Assembly (NCBI GenBank): GCA_029262115.1
Contig: JAJCZZ010000027.1
Location: forward strand, 34,572-98,571
Source: Gemmatimonadota bacterium
Lineage (GTDB): Bacteria; Gemmatimonadota; Gemmatimonadetes; Longimicrobiales; Gaopeijiaceae
Direction of reading: 5' to 3'
Length of the DNA stretch: 64,000 nt
The notes beneath the pieces were generated by a model, which was given only the letters and a program-made list of their open reading frames with translations, did not search any database and was not told the origin of the DNA. Shown here in pieces: positions 42,851 through 50,779 of the stretch. A program made the position numbers and the translations under genes. Each line of letters begins with the position of its first letter. The first letter of the stretch is position 1.

Positions 42851-43569
42851 GCGGAGCCGTCTCCCTTTTCGATCACGAGCAGATTTCCGTCGTAGGTCAA
42901 CACGCCCAGCATGATGGCCCCCAGCAATCGAACCATTCCTACCCGGTATGAGTGAACGCCCCGCGGGTTCTCACGGAGGGGATCAGCCACCAGGACCGTA
43001 TCGGACGCTCGATCGTAGCCGTGTACCAGCACGAAGTGGCCGGTCGGATCGCCCGCGACGTCGTTGTACCTGAGTTTTCCATCGACGACCTCCTCGCGGG
43101 CACAGCCATAAAGATACGTGGCGGAAAGACCGGTCATGACGGGCGTCCCGCCGCCCAAGAGCCGCCGAATCAGATCGGGGCCGAACTCTTCATATCGGAC
43201 CACCCCACCCAGATCGAGGAAGCGCCCGTACGCCTCGGCGGCGGTGACCATCTTGGCGTCGGCTCGAGCACGGGCCCGGGCTCGAAGGCGCTCCCCCAGG
43301 TCCGTTTCCGCGGCGGCGAACCAGGTCGGATCGAAGAGGTCCAGATTGACCGTGTAGAGGGTCGCGTCGAAGCCCCGCTCCAAGGCATGCGTCGCCAGGA
43401 ACACGCCGAGCGTCCCGCCGGTCTCCAGAGCGGGCACCTCCGAGATCACTTGCGAGAGGGGCAGGTCGAGACCATGAAAGCCGTAGACCGCCTGCAGGCA
43501 GGTCGGCCCGCACGTTTCATCGTCGGGCTGGGCGAGGATGTCGACCGGGATATCTGCGAGGCGGGACAG
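42847..43569 (-). CDS. C39-like cysteine peptidase, non-canonical start
   Basis: A papain-like peptidase of about 240 residues. The catalytic Cys is encoded at 43510-43512 within the segment AQPDDETCGPTCLQAVYGFHG; the active-site His and Asp are in GHFVLVHGYDRASDTVLVADP. The first ATG/GTG/TTG in frame is the GTG at 43449, which would delete the catalytic Cys. The frame is open up to a TGA at 43576-43578, so translation must begin at a rare codon, with CTG at 43569 the longest choice, or the start has been lost by mutation. C39 peptidases cleave leader peptides; here it heads a cluster with two amide ligases. Confidence 0.78.
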   Translation of the reverse strand: MSRLADIPVDILAQPDDETCGPTCLQAVYGFHGLDLPLSQVISEVPALETGGTLGVFLATHALERGFDATLYTVNLDLFDPTWFAAAETDLGERLRARARARADAKMVTAAEAYGRFLDLGGVVRYEEFGPDLIRRLLGGGTPVMTGLSATYLYGCAREEVVDGKLRYNDVAGDPTGHFVLVHGYDRASDTVLVADPLRENPRGVHSYRVGMVRLLGAIMLGVLTYDGNLLVIEKGDGSA

Positions 43570-43810
43570 GATGGCTCAGGTCCAGACGGCGCGAACGGCG
43601 CCGCACGTGGGGGCCGCTGGATGGGCTCCCGTCGGGAGTGAATCTACATCCTGTCCGGATCCGCGGCGCCTTCCCTCGCCCGAGCGTCGGAGCACGGGTC
43701 CGCAAGGCACACGCCCAGCGCAACATTCCTGGACCGCGAGTGTCCTATAGCCACCGATGTGACGATGTGATGACGATGCCCCCACCCGCACCGCTCAGGT
43801 GTCGACGACA

Positions 43811-45064
43811 ATGAACGCACCCGCCTCCACCGTTTCGCGCCCGCGCATGCTGCCGACCCTTGCCATCGTGGGCCTGATGCTGGCGCCGTCCGCCTTGCTG
43901 GCCCAGGGGCGCTCGACCGGCCCGGTGAAGACGCAGCAGATCAGTGGGATCGTCCTGGAGGCCGGACAGATGGTCCCGGTGCCCGACGCCGTCATCCGAG
44001 TCCGCGGAGAGATCGACGCCACGCGGTCCGGGGCGGACGGTCGGTTCATCCTTCGCGGCGTGCCGTCGGGGAGTTGGGTGCTCGAGGTTCGCGCACCCGG
44101 CCGTGATCCGTACACGTACGACGTGGCGCTGGAGCCCGGCGGCTTCGCCGAACTCGAAATCGTCCTGGAGGCACTTACGCCCGAACCGGCGACGAGCGCC
44201 GTGCGCTCGATGGGCGTCGTGGCGGAAGGCGAGCTTCTGGACGACCTCCGGCGGGGTGCGAGGGACATCGGCCAACTGGTCCAGTTAGCGGTTCCGGGTC
44301 TCAGCGGCGCCCAGGTTTCGAACCTGGCCGGAGGAGACCGCTGCATCTCCTTCCGGGGTGGGGCGCGGTCCAGCGCAGGCTCCGTCGGCGCGTCCGGGTG
44401 CACTCCGCCGCTCGTCTACCTCGACGGTGCGCCGCTCAGCAACCCCGACGTTCTCTTCTCCAGCCCGGCGGTGAACACTGTCATGCGGATCCAGGCGATC
44501 GCGCCCGATGAGGCTAGTGTGGCGTTCGGCGGGGCCATGGACGGCGTCGTGCTGCTCGAAACGGGTACGGGGGCGGACGGGGTCCAAGCTGGGCGGAGGA
44601 TCGCGCCCCGGCGCCCGAGGCGCACTTCGTTCGACTGGAGCCAGGACCCGCAGGGCCACAACTTCGCCCGCACCTTCCTGGGGGCGGCAGCAGGGAATGC
44701 CCTGGGCCTGGCAGCGGGGCTGGCGGTCGGAGAGCAGTGTGTGTTCGTGGAAGAGCGAACGGACGAGATCGACTTCAAATGCAACAACGCCGGTGTGGCG
44801 GGCGCAGGTCTCGCGGCTGTGACGCTGCCGGCCATCGGGGGGGCACTCGGTGCCCAGTTCGCGGGCCGGACGACTCTTTCGAAGGGCCGCGTCCTCCCCG
44901 CCGTGATCGGCGGCGCAATGGGTGTTCTGCCCGGATACATCTTCTCGCTGTCGACCGTCGGCGGCGGAGTCCAGACCATGAACGCGGTCGGGGTGACCTT
45001 CCTGCTGGTCGGCGCGCCGGTCATCACCACCTTCGCGGACCGGATCTTCCGGTCCCTGCGCTGA
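43811..45064 (+). CDS. Plug-only TonB-receptor-like protein, copy 1
   Basis: A 417-residue exported protein. After the signal peptide (SALLAQ) comes a carboxypeptidase-regulatory-like domain (GIVLEAGQMVPVPDAVIRV, DGRFILRGVPSGSWVLEV), then a TonB-plug-like segment with LVQLAVPGLSGAQVSNL, PPLVYLDGAPLSNPD and VMRIQAIAPDEASVAFGGAM. Where a barrel should follow there is a basic linker (RRIAPRRPRR), the motif DWSQDPQGH and about four glycine-rich hydrophobic segments (ARTFLGAAAGNALGLAAGLA and later ones). The ATG at 43811 is preferred over a GTG at 43799. It is followed by a tandem paralog and is divergent from the amidoligase cluster. Confidence 0.8.
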   Translation: MNAPASTVSRPRMLPTLAIVGLMLAPSALLAQGRSTGPVKTQQISGIVLEAGQMVPVPDAVIRVRGEIDATRSGADGRFILRGVPSGSWVLEVRAPGRDPYTYDVALEPGGFAELEIVLEALTPEPATSAVRSMGVVAEGELLDDLRRGARDIGQLVQLAVPGLSGAQVSNLAGGDRCISFRGGARSSAGSVGASGCTPPLVYLDGAPLSNPDVLFSSPAVNTVMRIQAIAPDEASVAFGGAMDGVVLLETGTGADGVQAGRRIAPRRPRRTSFDWSQDPQGHNFARTFLGAAAGNALGLAAGLAVGEQCVFVEERTDEIDFKCNNAGVAGAGLAAVTLPAIGGALGAQFAGRTTLSKGRVLPAVIGGAMGVLPGYIFSLSTVGGGVQTMNAVGVTFLLVGAPVITTFADRIFRSLR

Positions 45065-45251
45065 CTGTGCCTCGCTGACCGCGCCTCATCGGAACGTCTG
45101 ACAGCCGCCGAGGTTTTCATCGTATGAAGCACCACCACCGCGTCGACTCGTAGACAGCGCAGTGGGTTGTCGCCGAGGGCGCGATCGCGGGCCTGGGCGC
45201 GGCATGGTGGGTGGATGGCGCCTCGAAGGTGCCCAGCGACGGGGAACCGAG

Positions 45252-46547
45252 ATGTGGGACTACCGAAACCGATGTAGCGGCAGGTCCGCCGCGCTCGTAC
45301 GTGCCACGGTGCTCGGAGTCGTCGCCGCCTTCCCGTTGACCCCGTGTGCGGCCTCCGGCCAAGAACCGGAGCGGACGGACGTCGCCGGCGTGGTCATCGA
45401 CGTCGACTCCCAGCGTGGCATCGGCGACGTCATCTTGCGCGTCCTGGGTACGCCCGTGTCGGCGGCATCGGACGAGCAAGGCCGCTTCCTGCTGCGAGGT
45501 GTACCCAGCGGTACATGGACGCTCCGGGTCGACCACCTCCGCTACGGTACACACCGCCACCAGATCGCGGTGGAGGGAGGTGGGTCGGTTTCCCTCCAGA
45601 TCCGGCTGGACGAGGAAGCCATCGAGCTCGCTCCGCTCGTCGTGGAAGCCGAGTCCAGCCAGACGAGGGCCCAGTTGGCACGGGGTTCCAGCTTCTGGGA
45701 AGTCACACGGGCCGAGATCGACCGAGCCATGGGCACGAGCCGCCATATGGGCGATCTGATCCGTCAGACAGTGCCCGGCATCAAGCTGCGTCAGGCGTCG
45801 AATCTCAGTCAGTCAGACATCTGCCTCGAGTTTCGCGCCGCCGCGAGCCTCTCGATCGTCAACTCTCGACCATGCAACCATCCCCAGGTCTATCTGGACG
45901 GCGTGGCCGTATCGAACCCCCAATACCTCTACGGAAGCGTGGGGCTTCACAACCTGGAGCGCATCGAGGTCATTCCGCCGGGAGAGGCGGGCGCACGCTA
46001 TGGAACAGGGTCGTTGTACGGCGTCCTGCTTCTCGAAACACGGCGGCCCGGCAACGAACGAGCGGTCGGCGAGAGGGCTGCTCCGGTGTTCGTTCCCACC
46101 AGGCGCGGTCCCATCACCTTCGACTGGAGTCAGGAACCGGCGGGCCACAAGACCGGACGGACGGTGCTGGGCGCACTTCTGGGGAACGCGGCGGGGCTGG
46201 GACTCGGCGTGGCCCTGGCCAGACAGTGCATCAGTGTGGACAGCCAGTCGGAGATCCAGACCAGTTGTGGCACAGGGACCAACATCGGGGTCGGCGCCCT
46301 GGCGTTCGCGCTCCCCGCGGTCGGGAGCGCCCTGGGAGCCCGTTGGGGAGGCGACAGCGACATGTCCGTCGGCCGCATGGTCCCGGCGCTCCTGGGCGCC
46401 AGCATGATGCTGTTTCCCGGATACGCCTTCACCCTCACGTCGACCGGCGATGTCGAAGCGGTCAACCGCGTCGGTCAGACGTTTCTGGCACTGGGCGTGC
46501 CGCTTGCGGTGACCATGGCCGACCGGCTCTTCCGGCGGCTCAAGTGA
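45252..46547 (+). CDS. Plug-only TonB-receptor-like protein, copy 2
   Basis: A 431-residue paralog of the previous gene with the same order: signal peptide, regulatory-like beta-sandwich (GVVIDVDSQRGIGDVILRV, EQGRFLLRGVPSGTWTLRV), plug-like domain (LIRQTVPGIKLRQASNLSQ, HPQVYLDGVAVSNPQYLYGS, LERIEVIPPGEAGARYGTGS), the shared DWSQEPAGH motif and glycine-rich hydrophobic segments up to MADRLFRRLK. Both copies carry a Cys pair in the hydrophobic part (REQC/KCNN in copy 1, RQCISV/TSCG in copy 2). The start at 45252 is set by the signal peptide. No barrel follows, and no partner SusD is near. Confidence 0.8.
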   Translation: MWDYRNRCSGRSAALVRATVLGVVAAFPLTPCAASGQEPERTDVAGVVIDVDSQRGIGDVILRVLGTPVSAASDEQGRFLLRGVPSGTWTLRVDHLRYGTHRHQIAVEGGGSVSLQIRLDEEAIELAPLVVEAESSQTRAQLARGSSFWEVTRAEIDRAMGTSRHMGDLIRQTVPGIKLRQASNLSQSDICLEFRAAASLSIVNSRPCNHPQVYLDGVAVSNPQYLYGSVGLHNLERIEVIPPGEAGARYGTGSLYGVLLLETRRPGNERAVGERAAPVFVPTRRGPITFDWSQEPAGHKTGRTVLGALLGNAAGLGLGVALARQCISVDSQSEIQTSCGTGTNIGVGALAFALPAVGSALGARWGGDSDMSVGRMVPALLGASMMLFPGYAFTLTSTGDVEAVNRVGQTFLALGVPLAVTMADRLFRRLK

Positions 46548-46581
46548 GCCGCCGGATCGGCCGATTCTGTCCACTGGTTCG

Positions 46582-47034
46582 CTAGAACACCCGCTGAATG
46601 AACGCGAAGACGTACCGCAACGCGCCTCCTTCGGACATGAGCGCCGACTGGTCGTAGGGGTCCTGCCCGCCGTCGAGATCGACCCGCAGCCGCACTTGAG
46701 CCGGCTCGACCGACGGGTTCGCGAGGTCGACCACAACACTTCCGAGCGTCGTCAGTGGGACCCTCTGGTCGTACGGCAGGTCGGTCACCTGGATCGTGTC
46801 CGCCGACCTCAACACTTGAAAGGCGCCGCCGTTCAACTGATCCGCCTCCTCGAAGAAGTCCGTGGAGACCACGAGGCGGAGCGGGACGGGTGTGCTGCCC
46901 TCGATTCGGATCCTCGCTTCGGTTGGACGATTGCCCGGAGCGGTACTGTTGGAGCATCCTGCGACACCCCCCGCGAATAGTACCGTGAGAGCCACGACGC
47001 CGGCGTGCCGGCCCCTGCTACGCTGTCTAACCAT
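46582..47034 (-). CDS. Small lipoprotein of unknown function
   Basis: A 150-residue lipoprotein (GGVAGC lipobox, Cys27) with a single beta-rich domain: ARIRIEGSTPVPLRLVVST, then VPLTTLGSVVVDLANPS and AQVRLRVDLDGG. I do not recognise the family. GGGGA lies 7 bases before the ATG. That ATG and the ATG of the divergent di-heme gene overlap in the four bases CATG (47032-47035). It is convergent with copy 2 of the plug-only genes. Confidence 0.65.
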   Translation of the reverse strand: MVRQRSRGRHAGVVALTVLFAGGVAGCSNSTAPGNRPTEARIRIEGSTPVPLRLVVSTDFFEEADQLNGGAFQVLRSADTIQVTDLPYDQRVPLTTLGSVVVDLANPSVEPAQVRLRVDLDGGQDPYDQSALMSEGGALRYVFAFIQRVF

Positions 47035-48244
47035 GAAACTTCCCCGATTCTTCGTGATTGGAGTTGGAGCACGCCGCAACATACGCCTGCTCGCGCTGCT
47101 ACCTACACTTTTCGGAACATCCTGTACACCGACGTCCGAGTCGCTGCCGCTGGCCGCCGGCGCCATCGGAGAGCCCCTCGCCGGACTTACGGCCGCCGAA
47201 CTGGATCGTTTCGAGCGGGGCCGCGCCATCTTTCGCCGAATGTTCACGCAGGAAGAGGGACTCGGACCCCGCTTCAACGAGAACTCGTGCAACGCCTGCC
47301 ATACATTCCCGGCCGACGGCGGTAGCGGCGAGACCTCCGTCACCAAACGCACCGCCCTGGTGAACGACCAGTGTGACATGCTTTCCGGCCACGGGGGTGA
47401 CAACGTTCGCAAGCAGGTGACTTCGCGTGCCGCCGAGTTGGGTGCACGCCCGGTCCGGGACGTGACGGGTGCGACACACACCGCCGTCTTTTCGATACCC
47501 TTCATCTTCGGGTTGGGTCTCGTCGACGCGGTGCCCGCGGCAGCCCTCGAGGCACTGGCCGACCCCGATGATTCCGATGGAGATGGCATTTCCGGTCGCG
47601 TCGGCCGCGACGCGGTGGGCCGGCCGGCTCGGTTCGGACGTAAGGCCGACGTCGCCTCTCTGGCCGACTTCAATGACTCCGCCTTCCGCCTGGAGATGGG
47701 GCTCACCACATCCCTCTTTCCCGACGAGGCCCGGGCTGGCGGAACGCCCTCGGTACCGGCGGGCGCCGACCCGACGCCCGAGCCGGAGGTCGCGGACAGC
47801 ACGCTCGACCTCGTGACGGACTTCGTCCGATATCTCACCCCGGTTGCCCCCGCCGACAGCGATGACCCTCTCGTGTCCGACGGTGAGGCACTTTTCGACT
47901 CGCTCGGCTGTGCATCGTGTCATGTCCCCGAACTCACCACTGGCCCGCACTCGACCTCCGCGCTGTCGGAAAAACGGTTCGCGCTGTTTTCAGACCTTCT
48001 ACTGCACGATCTCGGGCCCGACCTCGCGGGTACATGCGGCCCTGGAGCCAGCCTGACCGAGTACCGCACCGAGCCGCTCATGGGGCTTCGCTACCGGGAC
48101 CTCTTTCTCCACGACGGTCGAGCCACGAGCGTGATTGAGGCCGTCCTCGCCCACGGTGGTGAAGCCGCCGCCGCCCGCGCCCGCTTTGCGGCCTTGGGCA
48201 GGCTGCGCCAGGAAGCCGTGTTGCGCTATCTCGGGACGCTTTGA
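47033..48244 (+). CDS. Di-heme oxidoreductase (DUF1111-like) lipoprotein
   Basis: A 403-residue exported protein with a lipobox-like FGTSC (Cys31) and two heme c sites, CNACH at 86-90 and CASCH around residue 293. The text between them, IFGLGLVDAVP, DGDGISGRVGR, RFGRKA and a final LRYRDLFLHDGRATSVIEAV, matches the DUF1111/di-heme thiol oxidoreductase-like family related to MauG and CcpA. Substrate unknown. The ATG has no ribosome site, and its start codon overlaps that of the divergent small lipoprotein gene, so either the message is leaderless or the true start is further inside. Confidence 0.85.
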   Translation: MKLPRFFVIGVGARRNIRLLALLPTLFGTSCTPTSESLPLAAGAIGEPLAGLTAAELDRFERGRAIFRRMFTQEEGLGPRFNENSCNACHTFPADGGSGETSVTKRTALVNDQCDMLSGHGGDNVRKQVTSRAAELGARPVRDVTGATHTAVFSIPFIFGLGLVDAVPAAALEALADPDDSDGDGISGRVGRDAVGRPARFGRKADVASLADFNDSAFRLEMGLTTSLFPDEARAGGTPSVPAGADPTPEPEVADSTLDLVTDFVRYLTPVAPADSDDPLVSDGEALFDSLGCASCHVPELTTGPHSTSALSEKRFALFSDLLLHDLGPDLAGTCGPGASLTEYRTEPLMGLRYRDLFLHDGRATSVIEAVLAHGGEAAAARARFAALGRLRQEAVLRYLGTL

Positions 48245-48663
48245 AGCGCGCTCCTCGTCGGAGGAACGGAGCATGAGGAACTGGAGCTAGTGACTTACAA
48301 CCGACATCGCCCCGTGCTCACCACCCCTTCGCCACCGGCTCATGTGAATGGCAAGGTCCAAGGCCCCGAAGCGCAAGAGAACCTATCCCCGATGTCCAGC
48401 ACGCACCTGTCCGTCACTGAGTACGGCTCCGCGACCGTGACCAACCTCTGTCAGATGGCTGCTCGGGGCGATGGCTCGCCGGCTCGGTCAAGGTGGATCG
48501 GGCAGCACCCCGGAGAGAGAGCCTGCCTTCGGGCGCGCCCTTCCAGAGCGGGCGTCCCTAACGTACCGGTCCCTCGCTACCAGCCCACCGCTGGCTACTC
48601 AAGCTACTGGATGTGTAGCAGCGCCTCACTTCACACATTGTTACGCCGGCATCGAGACTCCAG
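48245..48663. other. 419-bp stretch with no supported gene
   Basis: It lies between the stops of two convergent genes. Plus-strand frames here are short or serine/arginine-rich and lack start signals; I see no tRNA, no clear terminator and no recognisable transposase piece. Composition falls from the chromosomal average towards the lower-GC block that follows. Confidence 0.4.
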
Positions 48664-49215
48664 CTACGAACTGCCACCAAACGCCCTCACTAGTTCCTCA
48701 ATTCCGATCACCCTCCGCCGAACACTTTCACCGGAGACAACCGGAAAGCCGTTGGCTTCTCGAATGATCATCCTCTCCACTTCGATAACCTGCGGAACGC
48801 TAGCTGGACCAGGAAGCTCTTGAAATATGTAGTGCCTCACTGCCAAGTTCCCCCACGCTCTGCCGGTAGTGACTTCGTGGAAGTCGCCGAACTCCTCTAG
48901 GAAGGCAAACCCATCCTCCGGCCGCTGAGAGACGCCAACCCCCGCAGTCCTTAGCACCGCCCCACTCTCGGCGGCCCTCGCCCCCGTTTCGGCAACCGCG
49001 TTTCTCCATATCGTCTTCATCACGGGTTGCCGGCACGCGCTACACGTCGGTGACACCACTAGGATGAGCGTGACTTCCGAGCCTTCCACCAAGGAACGGT
49101 CCAGTGTGTCCACATGAGGTGTCCTGAGTGCGGCCATGGCCAGGAATCCTCCAGCGACTAGGACGAGTCCCGTCAGGACCTGCCGTAACATGCTGACGCG
49201 TCCGATCTGTTTCAT
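48664..49215 (-). CDS. Membrane-anchored thioredoxin-like protein
   Basis: A 183-residue protein with one N-terminal membrane segment and a thioredoxin-like fold. The redox-like motif SPTCSACRQ places cysteines at 58 and 61 (CSAC), followed by helices and a VIEVERMIIREANGFPVVSG strand region. It is likely to face the periplasm and to reduce or isomerise disulfides. It starts 22 bp after the beta-propeller gene, which itself overlaps a gene for a six-cysteine peptide, so disulfide handling of that peptide is a natural guess. GC is visibly lower than the chromosomal average. Confidence 0.72.
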   Translation of the reverse strand: MKQIGRVSMLRQVLTGLVLVAGGFLAMAALRTPHVDTLDRSLVEGSEVTLILVVSPTCSACRQPVMKTIWRNAVAETGARAAESGAVLRTAGVGVSQRPEDGFAFLEEFGDFHEVTTGRAWGNLAVRHYIFQELPGPASVPQVIEVERMIIREANGFPVVSGESVRRRVIGIEELVRAFGGSS

Positions 49216-49237
49216 TTGGTTGCCACTTGGTTAGGTG

Positions 49238-50482
49238 CTACTTGGTCGGCGGCTGATTAACCGCCATCAACTCCACACGGGGAAACGGGTCGATGGAGTA
49301 CTGCAAAATGTGGCCATTCCGGGAACCTACAATCGAACTTCCCTTCCATACCGCCACTACTTCTCCGGAGCTTCGCTCTAGGAGGATAGTGGAGAGCGCA
49401 ACCTCACCGTTCCTGGCCAATAGATCGTCCTTCGCTCTTGACTCAAAACCAACGGCCAAACGCCCTCCATCCACAACCGCGATGTCGGAGAGCAAGTCGA
49501 TCCGATCAACCACCTCCATTTCCGGACCGATACCGCCACTGGGACTCTGAATAAGGGGCGGATAGACGAAAGGATCCAACTTTGCTATCCATAGCAGGTC
49601 ACCCGACAACGAATACGAATGTACTTCACCCAACGTGCTGTAGGCGATGGAGATCGTCCCATCAGCTGGGTCGCAGGCCATGCGACCCTCCGAGTACACT
49701 TGAACCGCGCGGCGTGAATCCGACTGGTAGGGCGTCGCAAACGAATTAACGAGATCGCCCGACGCCGACACCTCGTGAATAGTCGTCGCGTCGGAAAGAA
49801 CCGCTTGCCCGTCAACGACCGCAATCCGAGAACCGGCGACAAAAATCCGTGCTCCGACTGCACAAACATCTGTTGGCTCGAAAGGCACCCTGATGGCGGA
49901 GTCATACACCCAGCCCGCCCGATGCTTCGTGTACCGGTGGATCTTTAGCGCCCTATCAGCAACCAGTATTCCACCCGCCTCATCAGCAGCAACTGCGACA
50001 GCATGCTTGAACTCCCCAGGACCGTCCCCGTACCCCCCCAACCGCAGCCATATGCCTTCCTCACCCTGGCGGTATACAAGAACCTTGCCAGGGTGTTGAT
50101 CAAGCAGAAGCAATTCGCCGGAGCTGGTGATAGCACCATCGACGACCTTCCCCAAGACCTCACTACCGCTCATCGACCCTATGGTGAGAATGGGTTCGGG
50201 GGCTCTAACATCGAGGCCCGCTTCGTAGGGCAGTGCGATCGTCCTACTGAGTTCCCCGGATGACGCAAGAGCTGCCGGCATAGGGTGTCGAACATACCCA
50301 GCCCTGAGTGGTCCGCCCGCGGCGGGGGTACCCCCTTCACAACTACTCAGGAGCAGGGCGAAGGCAAGCACGCCAAACAAGCCTATGCCCAACCGGGAGC
50401 CGAGACCGCCTCTGCCCTCCAGCCCCTTCGGGCGGAAGGCAGAGTGGAGGCCGTCGGTCGGCCTAGGGCTCACAGTCCTCAT
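49238..50482 (-). CDS. 6-bladed beta-propeller lipoprotein of the Cys-rich peptide locus
   Basis: About 414 residues with a hydrophobic leader and lipobox LLLSSC, then repeated blades: VVDGAITSSGELLLLDQHP, KVLVYRQGEEGIWLRLGGYG, GPGEFKHAVAVAADEAGGIL and IAVVDGGRLAVGFESR. Proteins of this class often lie beside small secreted peptides and thioredoxin-like proteins in Bacteroidota. The start is uncertain: ATG at 50482 is used, with TTG 50509 and ATG 50500 as alternatives. It overlaps the peptide gene by 20 bases. Compared with the propeller at 31830-33059 the codon use is more A/T-rich. Confidence 0.75.
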   Translation of the reverse strand: MRTVSPRPTDGLHSAFRPKGLEGRGGLGSRLGIGLFGVLAFALLLSSCEGGTPAAGGPLRAGYVRHPMPAALASSGELSRTIALPYEAGLDVRAPEPILTIGSMSGSEVLGKVVDGAITSSGELLLLDQHPGKVLVYRQGEEGIWLRLGGYGDGPGEFKHAVAVAADEAGGILVADRALKIHRYTKHRAGWVYDSAIRVPFEPTDVCAVGARIFVAGSRIAVVDGQAVLSDATTIHEVSASGDLVNSFATPYQSDSRRAVQVYSEGRMACDPADGTISIAYSTLGEVHSYSLSGDLLWIAKLDPFVYPPLIQSPSGGIGPEMEVVDRIDLLSDIAVVDGGRLAVGFESRAKDDLLARNGEVALSTILLERSSGEVVAVWKGSSIVGSRNGHILQYSIDPFPRVELMAVNQPPTK

Positions 50483-50678
50483 TGCTGCACCATTCCCCAT
50501 CCAAGACACAATCGTCGTTGGCCGAGAACTGGCACTCGACCCACAGGTTCACACAACGATGGTTTGCCAGACACCCGACCTCCTGGCCAGACGCCGGCTG
50601 AACCGGTGCAACCCACGCCATCAACACACCCAACCCGACAGCGCACGTGCCCTTGAGCAGGTTACCGAATCGAAACAT
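50463..50678 (-). CDS. Secreted six-cysteine mini-protein
   Basis: A 71-residue precursor with a clear signal peptide (cleavage near PASGQ, residue 32). The mature part of about 40 residues is acidic and holds six cysteines at 36, 42, 49, 57, 64 and 69, enough for three disulfides, with one Trp in LWVEC and another in GEWC. GGAGGT six bases before the ATG is the best ribosome site in this region. Its last 20 bases overlap the propeller gene. I do not recognise the family; size and layout resemble secreted signalling peptides, bacteriocins or NVEALA-type peptides. Confidence 0.75.
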   Translation of the reverse strand: MFRFGNLLKGTCAVGLGVLMAWVAPVQPASGQEVGCLANHRCVNLWVECQFSANDDCVLDGEWCSNEDCEP

Positions 50679-50763
50679 CTCGAGACCTCCGCAGGAAAAA
50701 GTGAATACGTTATCTCAGTATCTTCCAGAGTATGCTGCCCATGCGAACAACGCAAGCGTTTTT

Positions 50764-50779
50764 GGCTCTTCGGGGATTA
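50764..50779. mobile_element. Candidate ISL3-type terminal repeat
   Basis: The sequence beginning GGCTCTTCGGGGATTA resembles ISL3-family termini and lies just beyond the 3' end of the transposase remnant. I found no matching inverted copy on the far side, so the other end is lost or too diverged to see. Confidence 0.4.

Noticed and set aside
43745..44403. Minus-strand frames opposite the first plug-only gene
   Set aside because: They lack signal peptides or domain matches and mirror the plus-strand gene.
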